Source of the DNA: Propionibacteriaceae bacterium
GTDB lineage: Bacteria > Actinomycetota > Actinomycetes > Propionibacteriales > Propionibacteriaceae
Reading direction: 5' to 3'
DNA length: 35,262 nt
NCBI GenBank assembly: GCA_031267645.1
Contig: JAIRYW010000019.1
Coordinates: 1-35,262 of the forward strand
The notes beneath the pieces are model-generated. The model was not told the origin of the DNA. It did not search any database and saw nothing but the letters and a program-made list of their open reading frames with translations. Below, in pieces: positions 26,682 to 35,262 of the stretch. The number at the start of each line of letters is the position of its first letter. Position 1 is the stretch's first letter. A program made the position numbers and the translations under genes.

Positions 26682-26962
26682 CGCCACCTCCCACATCTGC
26701 ACGTTCGTCCAATTCCTAGCGCATCCGTGCGTAGGTTCGCAAGATTAGGGGAAGAAGCCGGGGGTCATCGGGGATCACGGTGCACAGAGGAGCGGGCGTG
26801 GCAACAGGGCGTGCAGCCGAGAGTGACGATGAGTCGCTCCCGGTCTCGTCCGGCGCTCCTTCCCTGGCGTGGTCCCCCGACTCCGGGCGCCAGGTCCGGA
26901 ATCTTCCGACCTGGGCACATCCATCGAATGACGTCTGGCCAGACGTCGGAGAGTGAGGTCCA
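26682..26962 (+). promoter_or_regulatory. Divergent control region between the regulator and glpF
   Basis: 281 bases without a gene. On the minus strand TAATCT (26742-26747) is a candidate -10 for the regulator gene. The palindrome described at 26930-26947 lies at the glpF side. No clear glpF -35/-10 pair was found, and no CRP-like site is evident. Confidence 0.4.
26930..26947 (+). promoter_or_regulatory. Perfect 18-bp palindrome before glpF, candidate operator
   Basis: GACGTCTGGCCAGACGTC is a perfect inverted repeat ending 15 bases before the glpF ATG. Symmetry suggests a dimeric repressor site, perhaps for the divergent regulator. It could instead form an mRNA hairpin close to the ribosome binding site. 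Confidence 0.5.
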
Positions 26963-27763
26963 ATGCCTATCGAACCACCGCCCGTCGACATCAGTCTTGC
27001 GACAATATTTTTGTCTGAGACCGTCGGCACCGCCATCCTGTTGTTGTTGGGCGCCGGCGTCTGCTGCGCCGTCTCCCTGAACGGCAGCAAGGCCAAGGAC
27101 GCCGGTTGGTTGGTCGTCAACTTTGGATGGGGCTTGGCCGTCTTCGCCGGCGTCCTGGCCTCCTACAAGTCCGGTGGTCACCTCAACCCAGCCGTCACCT
27201 TGGGCTTGGTGGCGTCCAAAGCGGGCACTGAGAACCCGGAGTTCGTTCCCGGCATCGCCATCAACGCTGGCAGCATCGGGGTCTACATCGGGGCCCAGTT
27301 GTTGGGCGCCTTCATCGGCTCGGCCTTGGCCTGGCTGACCTACAAGAAGCAGTTCGACGTCGATCAGCCTGACGGCGTCAAGCTGGGCGTCTTCGCCACC
27401 GGCCCGGCCATCCGCAGCTACGGCTGGAACGTCGTGACCGAGGCCATGGGCGCCTTCGTCCTGGTCTTCATCGTCTTGGCGGCTGGCCATTGGGGCAACT
27501 CCGAGACTTCCACCCCGGCCGGTTTGGGCTGGTTGGGAGCCTTGGGCGTGGCCCTGCTGATCGTCGGCATCGGCACCTCTTTGGGCGGCCCCACCGGGTA
27601 CGCCATCAACCCCGCCCGCGACCTGGCGCCGCGCCTGTGGCACGCCATCATGCCGGTGCCGAACAAGGGTGGCTCGGATTGGGCCTACGCCTGGGTGCCG
27701 GTGGTCGGTCCGATCATCGGCGGCTTGGCGGCTGGCTTCGCTTCGGGCGCTTTGCTGCCTTGA
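26963..27763 (+). CDS. glpF: Glycerol uptake facilitator (aquaglyceroporin)
   Basis: A 266-residue membrane channel of the MIP family for glycerol diffusion across the inner membrane. Both NPA motifs are present: GGHLNPAVTLG at 72-82 and GYAINPARDLAPR with N216-A218. Aspartate after NPAR (D220) is typical of glycerol-conducting members rather than water-only aquaporins. About six membrane helices are evident, including LSETVGTAILLLLGAGVCCAV near the N-terminus. A gtgagg ribosome binding site lies before the ATG. It precedes glpK by 142 bp with a strong stem-loop between. The same order, facilitator then kinase, is common in glycerol operons. Confidence 0.95.
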   Translation: MPIEPPPVDISLATIFLSETVGTAILLLLGAGVCCAVSLNGSKAKDAGWLVVNFGWGLAVFAGVLASYKSGGHLNPAVTLGLVASKAGTENPEFVPGIAINAGSIGVYIGAQLLGAFIGSALAWLTYKKQFDVDQPDGVKLGVFATGPAIRSYGWNVVTEAMGAFVLVFIVLAAGHWGNSETSTPAGLGWLGALGVALLIVGIGTSLGGPTGYAINPARDLAPRLWHAIMPVPNKGGSDWAYAWVPVVGPIIGGLAAGFASGALLP

Positions 27764-27770
27764 GCCAAGT

Positions 27771-27812
27771 CCGTGGCGTCGCGGTCGCGCAGCGGTGGTC
27801 GCGACGCCACGG
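27771..27812 (+). terminator. 13-bp stem-loop between glpF and glpK
   Basis: CCGTGGCGTCGCG and CGCGACGCCACGG pair perfectly over 13 bp around a 16-nt loop, starting 8 bases after the glpF stop. There is no T-run (ttccc follows). It may stop part of the transcripts or protect the glpF mRNA 3' end, so that channel and kinase are made in different amounts. Confidence 0.6.
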
Positions 27813-27869
27813 TTCCCATCGTCAGTCCACCGCTGTAGCCTGTGGTATTCCCGTAAGGGAGCCCAACCG

Positions 27870-27875
27870 TAATCT
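27870..27875 (+). promoter_or_regulatory. Possible -10 box (TAATCT) for glpK
   Basis: TAATCT fits TANNNT and lies 30 bases before the glpK ATG and after the stem-loop, so glpK may also have its own promoter. TAGCCT at 27836-27841 is an alternative. The ribosome binding site is ggagg near 27891-27895. Confidence 0.25.
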
Positions 27876-27905
27876 CAACCCCAACGATGTGGAGGAATCA
27901 GCACA

Positions 27906-29420
<1,515 letters not shown>

Positions 29421-29435
29421 TTCCTTTCCGAGAGG

Positions 29436-29478
29436 CGGCCGCCGCCGGTTCCCCATGGGGCCGGCGGCTGCCGTTTTT
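29436..29478 (+). terminator. Intrinsic terminator after glpK
   Basis: GCCGCCGG/CCGGCGGC (8 bp) is extended by CGGC/GCCG after one mismatch, has a 12-nt loop, and is followed at once by TTTTT (29474-29478). This is the clearest rho-independent terminator in the window and closes the glycerol operon. Confidence 0.85.
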
Positions 29479-29527
29479 CGGGGCCGGACGGTCGCGTCGG
29501 GCCGGCTGGCCGCCGGGACCTCCCGGG

Positions 29528-29533
29528 TAGGAT
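29528..29533 (+). promoter_or_regulatory. Putative -10 box (TAGGAT) for leaderless ispH
   Basis: TAGGAT ends 7 bases before the ATG at 29541 and no ribosome binding site is present. An ATG at 29532 overlaps this box and so is unlikely to be the start. Confidence 0.5.
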
Positions 29534-29540
29534 GGCCGGC

Positions 29541-30515
29541 ATGAGCGGTTCCGGTCCCAAGCGTGTCATCTTGGCCGCGCCCCGGGGCTACTGCGCCGGC
29601 GTCGACCGGGCCGTCGCCACGGTCGAATTGGCCCTCAAGCTGTACGGGCCGCCAGTCCACGTGCGCAAGGAGATCGTCCACAATCGTCACGTCGTGGACG
29701 AACTGCGCCGCCAAGGGGCCGTCTTCGTGGAGGACCTGTCCGAGACGCCGTCCGGCGCCACGGTCGTGTTCTCGGCCCATGGCGTCGCCCCGGCGGTCCG
29801 GGCCGAGGCCGCCGCCCGGGGGCTCAAAACGGTCGACGCCACCTGTCCCTTGGTCACCAAGGTCCATCTGGAGGCGGCCCGGCTGGCCCAGGCTGGCTAC
29901 AGCGTCCTGCTGATCGGCCACGCCGGCCACGAGGAGGTGGTCGGCACCATGGGCCAGGCCCCCCAGGCCATCCAGCTGGTGGAGCGGCCCCAGGACGCCG
30001 ACACGGTCCAGGTGGCGGACCCGGGGCGGGTGGCCTGGCTGTCCCAGACCACCCTCAGCCTGGACGAGACCCGCCGGACCGTGGCCCGCTTGCGCGAGCG
30101 CTTCCCGGCCTTGGTCGATCCGCCCAGCGACGACATCTGCTACGCCACCCAGAACCGCCAGCGGGCGGTCCAGCGGATGGCTGGGGACTGCGACCTGGTG
30201 ATCGTGGTCGGCTCGCGCAACTCCTCCAACTCGGTCCGTCTGGTCGAGGTGGCCCGCCGGGCCGGGGCCCCCCGGGCCGAGCGGGTGGACCAGGCCGACG
30301 ACATCGATCCGGCCTGGTTGGTCGGCGCCGACACCGTCGGGGTCACCTCCGGCGCCTCGGTGCCGGACCACCTGGTGCAGGCGGTGGTGGAGTGGCTGGG
30401 CCGGCGTGGTTTCGACCAGGTCCAGACCGAGACGTTGGTCCAAGAGACCCTGACCTTCGCCTTGCCGCCCGGCCTGCGCCGGGACCTGAAGCGGGCCGGG
30501 CTGGCTTCGGCTTGA
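29541..30515 (+). CDS. ispH: 4-hydroxy-3-methylbut-2-enyl diphosphate reductase
   Basis: The last enzyme of the MEP isoprenoid pathway, an iron-sulfur protein giving isopentenyl and dimethylallyl diphosphate. The three cluster cysteines are C18 (GYCAG), C102 (DATCPL) and C200 ([11 protein letters not shown]). FSAHGV and GHAGHEEV supply active-site histidines and glutamate. The start at 29541 gives 324 residues. An ATG three codons earlier lies inside the putative -10 box, so the later one is preferred. The gene stands alone between the glpK terminator and the infA promoter, an unusual place for ispH. Confidence 0.95.
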   Translation: MSGSGPKRVILAAPRGYCAGVDRAVATVELALKLYGPPVHVRKEIVHNRHVVDELRRQGAVFVEDLSETPSGATVVFSAHGVAPAVRAEAAARGLKTVDATCPLVTKVHLEAARLAQAGYSVLLIGHAGHEEVVGTMGQAPQAIQLVERPQDADTVQVADPGRVAWLSQTTLSLDETRRTVARLRERFPALVDPPSDDICYATQNRQRAVQRMAGDCDLVIVVGSRNSSNSVRLVEVARRAGAPRAERVDQADDIDPAWLVGADTVGVTSGASVPDHLVQAVVEWLGRRGFDQVQTETLVQETLTFALPPGLRRDLKRAGLASA

Positions 30516-30538
30516 CCGGCTTCCGGCGGCGGCCGGAT

Positions 30539-30567
30539 TTGGGACCCCCGGCCGCAGGGCGTAGGAT
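30539..30567 (+). promoter_or_regulatory. Promoter of infA (TTGGGA-17 bp-TAGGAT)
   Basis: TTGGGA at 30539-30544 and TAGGAT at 30562-30567 are separated by exactly 17 bp, and each matches 4 of 6 consensus bases. Transcription should start near 30574, giving a leader of about 60 bases before infA. This is the best -35/-10 pair in the window. Confidence 0.6.
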
Positions 30568-30635
30568 GAGCGCTCGGTTATGCGTGTCCGCGGATAGCCA
30601 ATCCTCAGCGTGTCACGCTAATCGATTGAGAGGTC

Positions 30636-30857
30636 ATGGCGAAGAAAGAAGGTGCTCTCGAGCTCGAGGGAACTGTGATCGAGGCTCTGCCCAATGCGAT
30701 GTTCAGGGTTGAGCTGGCCAACGGTCACCGGGTCCTCGCCACCATCTCAGGCAAGATGCGGCAACATTACATCCGCATATTGCCCCAGGACCGGGTGGTG
30801 GTCGAACTCTCCGCCTACGACCTGACACGAGGGCGCATCGTCTACCGTCACAAGTAG
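30636..30857 (+). CDS. infA: Translation initiation factor IF-1
   Basis: A 73-residue IF-1 with the OB fold, which occupies the A site during initiation. [25 protein letters not shown] and [26 protein letters not shown] (in parts), then [12 protein letters not shown], match the family closely in length and order. An atcgattgagagg stretch before the ATG holds a gagagg ribosome binding site. A good promoter lies about 70 bp upstream. rpmJ follows 61 bp downstream, in the usual infA-rpmJ-rpsM order. Confidence 0.97.
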   Translation: MAKKEGALELEGTVIEALPNAMFRVELANGHRVLATISGKMRQHYIRILPQDRVVVELSAYDLTRGRIVYRHK

Positions 30858-30918
30858 ACCGCCCAGACCGAGGAAGCCACAGTGGGGGCCCGCCCCACGA
30901 CTAGACAGGAAGCAGCCC

Positions 30919-31032
30919 ATGAAGGTTCAGCCGAGCGTGAAGCGGATCTGTGACAAGTGCAAGGTCATCCGTCGGCACGGTCGCGTCATGGTGATCTGCG
31001 ACAATCCGCGCCACAAGCAGCGGCAGGGCTGA
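30919..31032 (+). CDS. rpmJ: 50S ribosomal protein L36, zinc form
   Basis: A 37-residue protein beginning [19 protein letters not shown]. The zinc ligands C11, C14, C27 and H32 are all present, so this is the zinc-binding form rather than the zinc-free paralogue. The end is NPRHKQRQG. An aggaag ribosome binding site lies about 8 nt before the ATG. The gene sits between infA and rpsM as in most bacteria. A 309-base structured gap follows. Confidence 0.96.
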   Translation: MKVQPSVKRICDKCKVIRRHGRVMVICDNPRHKQRQG

Positions 31033-31341
31033 TCGACCGATCAGCCAGGCGGCCGCCCGATCACAACTAAATAGTTCCTGTGCGGAACACCCGCCGGCCC
31101 TGGCCGGCGGGAGGGCGGGGCCAGTTCGACTGGTCCGGCCCAGCCCCGGCCCTCGGGCCGTTCCGGCCACCAGCCGGATCAGGGCAAGCCAAAGCGTGCA
31201 CGCACGCCAGCTCGGTCGCCCGAGCTGGCTCACCCTCGGACGAAGGCCGAGGCCCCCAGCCGGGGGAGCGCGTCACGTCCGACACCTTCGCAAGGCCTGG
31301 GCCTCGGCCCGGGGCTTGGCACCCGAAAGGTAACCTGCCTG
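31033..31341 (+). promoter_or_regulatory. Long structured leader before rpsM
   Basis: 309 bases without a gene. Stem-loops are CCCGCCGGCC/GGCCGGCGGG at 31090-31111, GCCAGCTCG/CGAGCTGGC at 31206-31229 (9 bp, 6-nt loop), CCTCGG/CCGAGG at 31234-31252, and CCCCC/GGGGG at 31253-31266. TCGGAC (31236-31241) could instead pair with a downstream GTCCGA, giving alternative folds. The AT-rich actaaatagtt near 31066-31076 may hold a promoter. The layout suggests termination after rpmJ and/or feedback control of the alpha operon. Confidence 0.5.
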
Positions 31342-31716
31342 ATGGCACGCCTCATCGGTGTCGACCTGCCGCGCGACAAGCGCCTCGAGGTCGCCCTCAC
31401 TTACATCTTCGGCATTGGTCGCACCCGCGCCGCCCAAACCCTCCAAGCCACCGGCATCAGTGGTGACATCCGTGTCCACCAGCTGACCGACGAGCAGCTC
31501 GTCGCCCTGCGCGACCACATCGAAGCCAATTACGAGATCGAAGGCGATCTGCGCCGCACCATCGCGGCCGACATCCGCCGCAAGATCGAGATCGGCAATT
31601 ACCAAGGTCGCCGGCACCGTCTCGGCCTGCCAGTCCGGGGTCAGCGCACCCGGACCAACGCCCGCACCCGCAAGGGCAAGCGGAAGGCCGTGGCCGGTAA
31701 GAAGAAGAAGAGCTGA
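31342..31716 (+). CDS. rpsM: 30S ribosomal protein S13
   Basis: A 124-residue S13 in the 30S head, contacting P-site tRNA and forming an intersubunit bridge. [28 protein letters not shown]-type start and the ending [21 protein letters not shown] are diagnostic. The ATG is preceded by gaaagg at about 11 nt, a rather wide spacing. It opens the alpha part of the cluster after a long structured leader. The basic C-terminus is complete. rpsK follows 37 bp downstream. Confidence 0.97.
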   Translation: MARLIGVDLPRDKRLEVALTYIFGIGRTRAAQTLQATGISGDIRVHQLTDEQLVALRDHIEANYEIEGDLRRTIAADIRRKIEIGNYQGRRHRLGLPVRGQRTRTNARTRKGKRKAVAGKKKKS

Positions 31717-31753
31717 GCTGCCCCACCACTGAGAACTGGAGATAACAGAACCT

Positions 31754-32161
31754 ATGGCTACTGCAGGCCGTAAGGCGGGCGCCAAGACCAAGGTGCGCCG
31801 CAAGGAAAAGAAGAACATCGTTGTCGGGCAGGCTCACATCAAGAGCACCTTCAACAACACCATCATCTCTATCACGGATCCGGCCGGCGCCGTGATCGCT
31901 TGGGCCTCGGCCGGCACGGTCGGCTTCAAGGGCTCCCGTAAATCCACCCCTTACGCCGCTCAGATGGCGGCCGAGGCGGCTGGTCGACGGGCCATGGAGC
32001 ACGGCATGAAGCGGGTCGACGTCTTCGTCAAGGGTCCCGGTTCGGGTCGCGAGACGGCCATCCGTTCCCTCGGCGCCGTCGGTCTTGAGATCGGCGTCCT
32101 GTCCGAAGTCACGCCGGTGCCCCACAATGGCTGCCGTCCGCCCAAGCGCCGCCGCGTCTAA
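31754..32161 (+). CDS. rpsK: 30S ribosomal protein S11
   Basis: A 135-residue S11 on the platform of the small subunit. [21 protein letters not shown] and [20 protein letters not shown] are diagnostic, and the ending [17 protein letters not shown] is invariant in type. The first 25 residues form a Lys-rich flexible start common in actinobacteria. A ctggaga ribosome binding site lies before the ATG. The gene has normal length and lies 37 bp after rpsM and 31 bp before rpsD. Confidence 0.97.
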   Translation: MATAGRKAGAKTKVRRKEKKNIVVGQAHIKSTFNNTIISITDPAGAVIAWASAGTVGFKGSRKSTPYAAQMAAEAAGRRAMEHGMKRVDVFVKGPGSGRETAIRSLGAVGLEIGVLSEVTPVPHNGCRPPKRRRV

Positions 32162-32192
32162 CCCCGAGCCGAAGACAGAGAAGGACTAACAA

Positions 32193-32798
32193 ATGGCCCG
32201 TTACACTGGCCCGCTGACCCGCAAGTCCCGTCGCCTGGGGACTGACCTGGTGGGCAACGACAAGGCGTTCGTACGTCGCCCCTATCCGCCCGGCATGCAC
32301 GGCCGGGGCCGGACCAAGGACTCCGAGTACTCCCAGCAGCTGAAAGAGAAGCAGAAGGCGCGTTACGCCTACGGGGTGCTGGAGAAGCAGTTCCGGCGCT
32401 ACTACGAGGAGGCCACCCGCTCGACCGCCAAGACCGGCGACATCTTGCTCCAGATCCTGGAGTCTCGCTTGGACAATGTGGTTTACCGGGCTGGCTTCGC
32501 CAACACCCGCCGTCAGGCGCGCCAGATGGTCTCGCACGGCCACCTGACGGTCAACGGCCACAAGGTCAACATTCCCAGCTACCGGGTCAGCCCGCACGAC
32601 ATCATCGAGGTCAGGGCCAAGTCGGTCGACTTGCATCCCTTCATCATCGCGCGCGAGCTACACGGCGACCGTGAGGTGCCGGCCTGGTTGGACGCCCGCC
32701 TCAAGCCGATGCGGATCCTGGTGCACCAGCTGCCGATCCGCGAGCAGATCGTGATCGACCTGCAAGAGCAGCTCATCGTCGAACTCTATTCCCGCTGA
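32193..32798 (+). CDS. rpsD: 30S ribosomal protein S4, zinc-free form
   Basis: A 201-residue S4, an assembly initiator and, in E. coli, the repressor of the alpha operon. The start MARYTGPLTRKSRRLG lacks the zinc cysteines of the other S4 form. The S4 RNA-binding domain (SRLDNVVYRAGFANTRRQARQMV, read in parts, then GHLTVNGHKVNIPSYRV) lies at about 90-150. An aggact sequence before the ATG is a weak ribosome binding site. A hairpin follows in the 95-bp gap before rpoA. Whether it regulates its own cluster here is unknown, but the long leader of rpsM would be a natural target. Confidence 0.97.
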   Translation: MARYTGPLTRKSRRLGTDLVGNDKAFVRRPYPPGMHGRGRTKDSEYSQQLKEKQKARYAYGVLEKQFRRYYEEATRSTAKTGDILLQILESRLDNVVYRAGFANTRRQARQMVSHGHLTVNGHKVNIPSYRVSPHDIIEVRAKSVDLHPFIIARELHGDREVPAWLDARLKPMRILVHQLPIREQIVIDLQEQLIVELYSR

Positions 32799-32804
32799 CC
32801 GATC

Positions 32805-32828
32805 GGGCCCCGCCGCCCGGTGGGGCCC
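32805..32828 (+). terminator. Stem-loop between rpsD and rpoA
   Basis: GGGCCCC and GGGGCCC form a 7-bp GC stem with a 10-nt loop six bases after the rpsD stop. There is no T-run, so it is more likely an attenuator or mRNA-end protector than a full terminator. Confidence 0.45.
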
Positions 32829-32844
32829 AGTCAGCCCGACTAAC

Positions 32845-32872
32845 TTGATCACCCAACTCACCGTCATATAGC
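32845..32872 (+). promoter_or_regulatory. Possible internal promoter for rpoA (TTGATC-16 bp-TATAGC)
   Basis: TTGATC at 32845-32850 and TATAGC at 32867-32872 have 16-bp spacing and lie after the rpsD stem-loop and about 22 bp before rpoA. The pair is AT-rich for this DNA. It would let RNA polymerase alpha be made apart from S13-S11-S4. Confidence 0.4.
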
Positions 32873-32893
32873 GGTCGGTGGAAAGGAATCCCA

Positions 32894-33916
32894 ATGCTTA
32901 TCGCCCAACGCCCACTCTTGTCCGAAGAGGCCGTCAGCGACTATCGCTCTCGTTTCGTCATCGAGCCCTTGGAGCCTGGCTTCGGCTACACCCTGGGCAA
33001 TTCGCTGCGTCGTACCCTGCTCAGCTCGATCCCGGGCGCGGCCGTCACCAGCGTCAAGGTCCAGGGGGCCTCGCACGAGTTCTCGACCTTGCCCGGCGTG
33101 GTCGAGGACGTGACCGAGTTGATCCTCAACATCAAGACCCTGGTGCTGAGCTCGGACGAGGACGAGCCAGTCACGATGTACCTGCGCAAGGCCGGGGCGG
33201 GAGCCGTCACGGCGGCTGACATCGCCCCGCCGGCCGGCGTCACGATCTACAACCCCGATCTGACCATCGCGACTCTGAACGACGAGGGCAGCCTCGACAT
33301 CGAGTTCGTGGTCGAGCGCGGTCGCGGTTACGTCTCGGCGGTCCAGAACAAGAACCCGGAAGCCGAGATCGGCCGCATCCCGGTCGACTCGATCTACTCG
33401 CCGGTGCTGCGCGTGACCTACAAGGTCGAAGCCACCCGAGTGGAGCAGCGGACCGACTTCGACCGCCTCATCTTGGACGTCGAGACCAAGTCATCAATCC
33501 TGCCGCGTGACGCCGTGGCCTCGGCCGGGCGCACCCTGGTGGAGCTGTTCTCGCTGGCCCGCGAACTCAACTTCGAGGCCGAGGGCATCGAGATCGGCCC
33601 CTCGCCGGTGGACGAGCAGCTGGCGGCCGACCTGGCCCTGCCGATCGAAGACCTGCGTTTGACCGTGCGGAGCTACAACTGCCTCAAGCGCGAGGGCATC
33701 CACACCGTCTCCGAGCTGGTGGCCCGCTCGGAGCAGGATCTGATGGACATCCGCAACTTCGGTCAGAAGTCGATCGACGAGGTCAAGGCCAAGTTGAGCG
33801 AGCTGGGCCTGTCTTTGAAGGATTCCGTGCCCGGCATGGACGCCTACGGCTCCTTCGAGCGCTTCGGGGCCGAGCCCGAGGACGAGGCCGACTACACCGA
33901 AACCGAACAGTACTGA
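32894..33916 (+). CDS. rpoA: DNA-directed RNA polymerase subunit alpha
   Basis: A 340-residue alpha subunit. The N-terminal assembly domain (1 to about 228) has [28 protein letters not shown]-type sequence (in parts) near the start. A linker follows, then the C-terminal DNA-binding domain at about 245-312 with [19 protein letters not shown] and [17 protein letters not shown]. The last 25 residues are acidic ([14 protein letters not shown]), as is common in actinobacteria. The ATG has a ggaaagga ribosome binding site. A possible separate promoter lies just upstream. rplQ follows by 28 bp. Confidence 0.97.
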   Translation: MLIAQRPLLSEEAVSDYRSRFVIEPLEPGFGYTLGNSLRRTLLSSIPGAAVTSVKVQGASHEFSTLPGVVEDVTELILNIKTLVLSSDEDEPVTMYLRKAGAGAVTAADIAPPAGVTIYNPDLTIATLNDEGSLDIEFVVERGRGYVSAVQNKNPEAEIGRIPVDSIYSPVLRVTYKVEATRVEQRTDFDRLILDVETKSSILPRDAVASAGRTLVELFSLARELNFEAEGIEIGPSPVDEQLAADLALPIEDLRLTVRSYNCLKREGIHTVSELVARSEQDLMDIRNFGQKSIDEVKAKLSELGLSLKDSVPGMDAYGSFERFGAEPEDEADYTETEQY

Positions 33917-33944
33917 CAACCACCATTTTGGAGGACCCACCATC

Positions 33945-34592
33945 ATGCCCAAGCCCAGCAAGGGACCCCGTCTCGGCGGCAGCCCCGCCCATGAGCGGCT
34001 CATCCTCGCCAACCTGGCCAGTCAACTGTTCGAACACGGCCGTATCACCACCACCGAGCATCGGGCCAAGCGGGTCCAGCCCCTGGCCGAGCGGTTGATC
34101 ACCAAGGCCAAGCGGGGCGACTTGCACGCCCGCCGTCTGGTCATGCGCACGGTGCGCGACCCCAACGTGGTGCACCACCTGTTCGAGAGCATCGCTCCCA
34201 AGCTGGCCGACCGCCCGGGTGGCTGCACTCGGATCGTCAAGATCGGCCACCGCAAGGGCGACAACGCCGCCATGGCCGTGATCGAGGTCGTGACCGAGAC
34301 GGTCGAGGAGTCGCGGCAGGGCAAGAAGCGGGCCCAGGAGCAGCGGGCCAAGCAGTCCGAGCAGCGGGCCCGGGCGACCGGACGGCCGGTTCCGGCCAAG
34401 TCGGACCAGGCCCCGGCCGACCCCGCGCCGGTGGACCCGGCCGTGGTCGAGCCCAGCCCGGATTCGCCGGCCAGCCCCGGTTCGCCGACCCCGGCCGAGC
34501 CTCAGACCGCCGTCGAGCCTGAGGCCACTGAGGCTGAGGCGGCCGAGCCCGAGGCCGCCGCCGAGACGGAGCCCGAGTCTAAGACCGCATGA
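33945..34592 (+). CDS. rplQ: 50S ribosomal protein L17 with a 90-residue acidic Pro/Ala/Glu tail
   Basis: L17 at the tunnel exit of the large subunit. Residues 1 to about 122 are the standard protein: [28 protein letters not shown] (in parts), [24 protein letters not shown] and [12 protein letters not shown]. Residues 123-215 are an extra tail, first basic, then Pro/Ala/Glu-rich. At 159-178 it runs in five-residue steps such as DPAPV and EPSPD, like the array on the phosphomutase. The ribosome binding site is ttggagga. The TGA overlaps the next ATG by four bases, which couples L17 to a glycosyltransferase. Confidence 0.96.
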   Translation: MPKPSKGPRLGGSPAHERLILANLASQLFEHGRITTTEHRAKRVQPLAERLITKAKRGDLHARRLVMRTVRDPNVVHHLFESIAPKLADRPGGCTRIVKIGHRKGDNAAMAVIEVVTETVEESRQGKKRAQEQRAKQSEQRARATGRPVPAKSDQAPADPAPVDPAVVEPSPDSPASPGSPTPAEPQTAVEPEATEAEAAEPEAAAETEPESKTA

Positions 34593-35262
34593 GCCGACTG
34601 CGGATCGCCCAACTGGCCAATTTCATCGGCCCGACCTCGGGCGGTCTGCGCCGGGCCGTCGACCAACTCGGGCGCGGTTACGTGGCGGCCGGTTGCGAGC
34701 GCCTGCTGATCGTGCCCGGACCGCGTGACGCGATCGACTTCGGTCCGGACGGCGTCACCGTGGCCATCGCCTCGCCGGCCGTCAGCGGTGGCTACCGCAT
34801 CGTCACGTCCCTGGCCAAGGTGGTCCAAGCCTTGGAGCGCTTCCGGCCCACCAGTCTCGAAGTGTCGGACAAGTGGACCTTGACGGCGGCGGCGGGCTGG
34901 GCCCGGCGCCAAGGCGTCGGCACGGTCCTGTTCAGTCATGAACGCTTGGACGACCAAGCCTCCCTCTTCCTGCGCCACGACGTCGGCCGAGCCGTCCGCC
35001 GGCTCAACGCCGGCCTGGCCCGGCTGTACGACCGGGTGGTGGTGACGACCGACTACAGCGCCCAGGAGTGGGCCCAGACCTCGGCCCAGCTGGCCCAGGT
35101 GGCCCTGGGCGTCGACCTGGACTGCTTCCGCCCGGCTCCGCGGCCGGAACCAGTCGGCGCGACCTGGAACCTGGTCCATGTCGGCCGGCTGTCGCGCGAG
35201 AAGAGCCCCCACCTGGCCGTCGCCACGGCGGTCGAGTTGGACCGTCGGGGCTGCCCGATCCG
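34589..35262 (+). CDS. Family 4 glycosyltransferase, mannosyltransferase-like, cut by the window edge
   Basis: The first 224 codons of a GT-B enzyme. The N-terminal domain shows [25 protein letters not shown], a start typical of actinobacterial GT4 enzymes, then [30 protein letters not shown] and [12 protein letters not shown]. The second domain opens with [17 protein letters not shown], in which RLSREKS carries donor-phosphate contacts. The donor is probably GDP-mannose by family resemblance, not proven. ATGA overlap with the rplQ stop implies co-translation. In many bacteria truA follows rplQ, so this neighbour is unusual. The 3' end and the donor-binding EX7E region are outside the window. 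Confidence 0.85.
   Translation, partial: MSRLRIAQLANFIGPTSGGLRRAVDQLGRGYVAAGCERLLIVPGPRDAIDFGPDGVTVAIASPAVSGGYRIVTSLAKVVQALERFRPTSLEVSDKWTLTAAAGWARRQGVGTVLFSHERLDDQASLFLRHDVGRAVRRLNAGLARLYDRVVVTTDYSAQEWAQTSAQLAQVALGVDLDCFRPAPRPEPVGATWNLVHVGRLSREKSPHLAVATAVELDRRGCPI

Noticed and set aside
29532-29540. ispH start three codons earlier
   Set aside because: That ATG is part of the putative -10 box TAGGAT, so it would not be in the transcript.

Overview
The window is high-GC DNA with actinobacterial features: a DUF3263 gene, zinc-type S14, ribosomal proteins with disordered C-terminal tails, GTG starts, and genes whose -10 box lies only 6-7 nt before the ATG (leaderless mRNAs). It looks chromosomal. 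No insertion sequence, phage gene, CRISPR array or plasmid function was seen. I cannot place it below phylum; a propionibacterium-like lineage is possible but unproven.

Left part (1-12562). The left edge carries what looks like the last bases of a glycine riboswitch, followed by gcvT-gcvH-gcvP, the glycine cleavage proteins T, H and P. A phosphohexomutase follows, with an unusual N-terminal array of twelve degenerate pentapeptides. On the minus strand lie a DUF885 peptidase-like gene and deoD as a two-gene unit. Next is a membrane-anchored secreted protein of the type usually found with ECF vitamin/metal transporters. It is preceded by a clear cobalamin riboswitch that may hide its ribosome binding site. 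Then come tRNA-Thr(TGT) and manA (both minus) and a DUF3263 gene (plus).

Middle part (12563-25541). This is the S10-spc ribosomal cluster: rpsJ, rplC, rplD, rplW, rplB, rpsS, rplV, rpsC, rplP, rpmC, rpsQ, then rplN, rplX, rplE, rpsN, rpsH, rplF, rplR, rpsE, rpmD, rplO, secY, adk and map. A structured leader precedes rpsJ, and a stem-loop lies at the S10/spc boundary.

Right part (25731-35262). A SorC/DeoR-type regulator diverges from glpF-glpK (glycerol uptake and phosphorylation), and ispH follows. This block separates map from infA, rpmJ, rpsM, rpsK, rpsD, rpoA and rplQ, so the usual ribosomal super-cluster is interrupted by about 5 kb of metabolic genes. A family-4 glycosyltransferase overlaps the rplQ stop and runs off the right edge.

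The most unusual points are the riboswitch-controlled orphan surface protein, the pentapeptide array on the phosphomutase (with a similar short run in the L17 tail), the heavily structured 309-base leader of rpsM, and the consistent leaderless promoter pattern.
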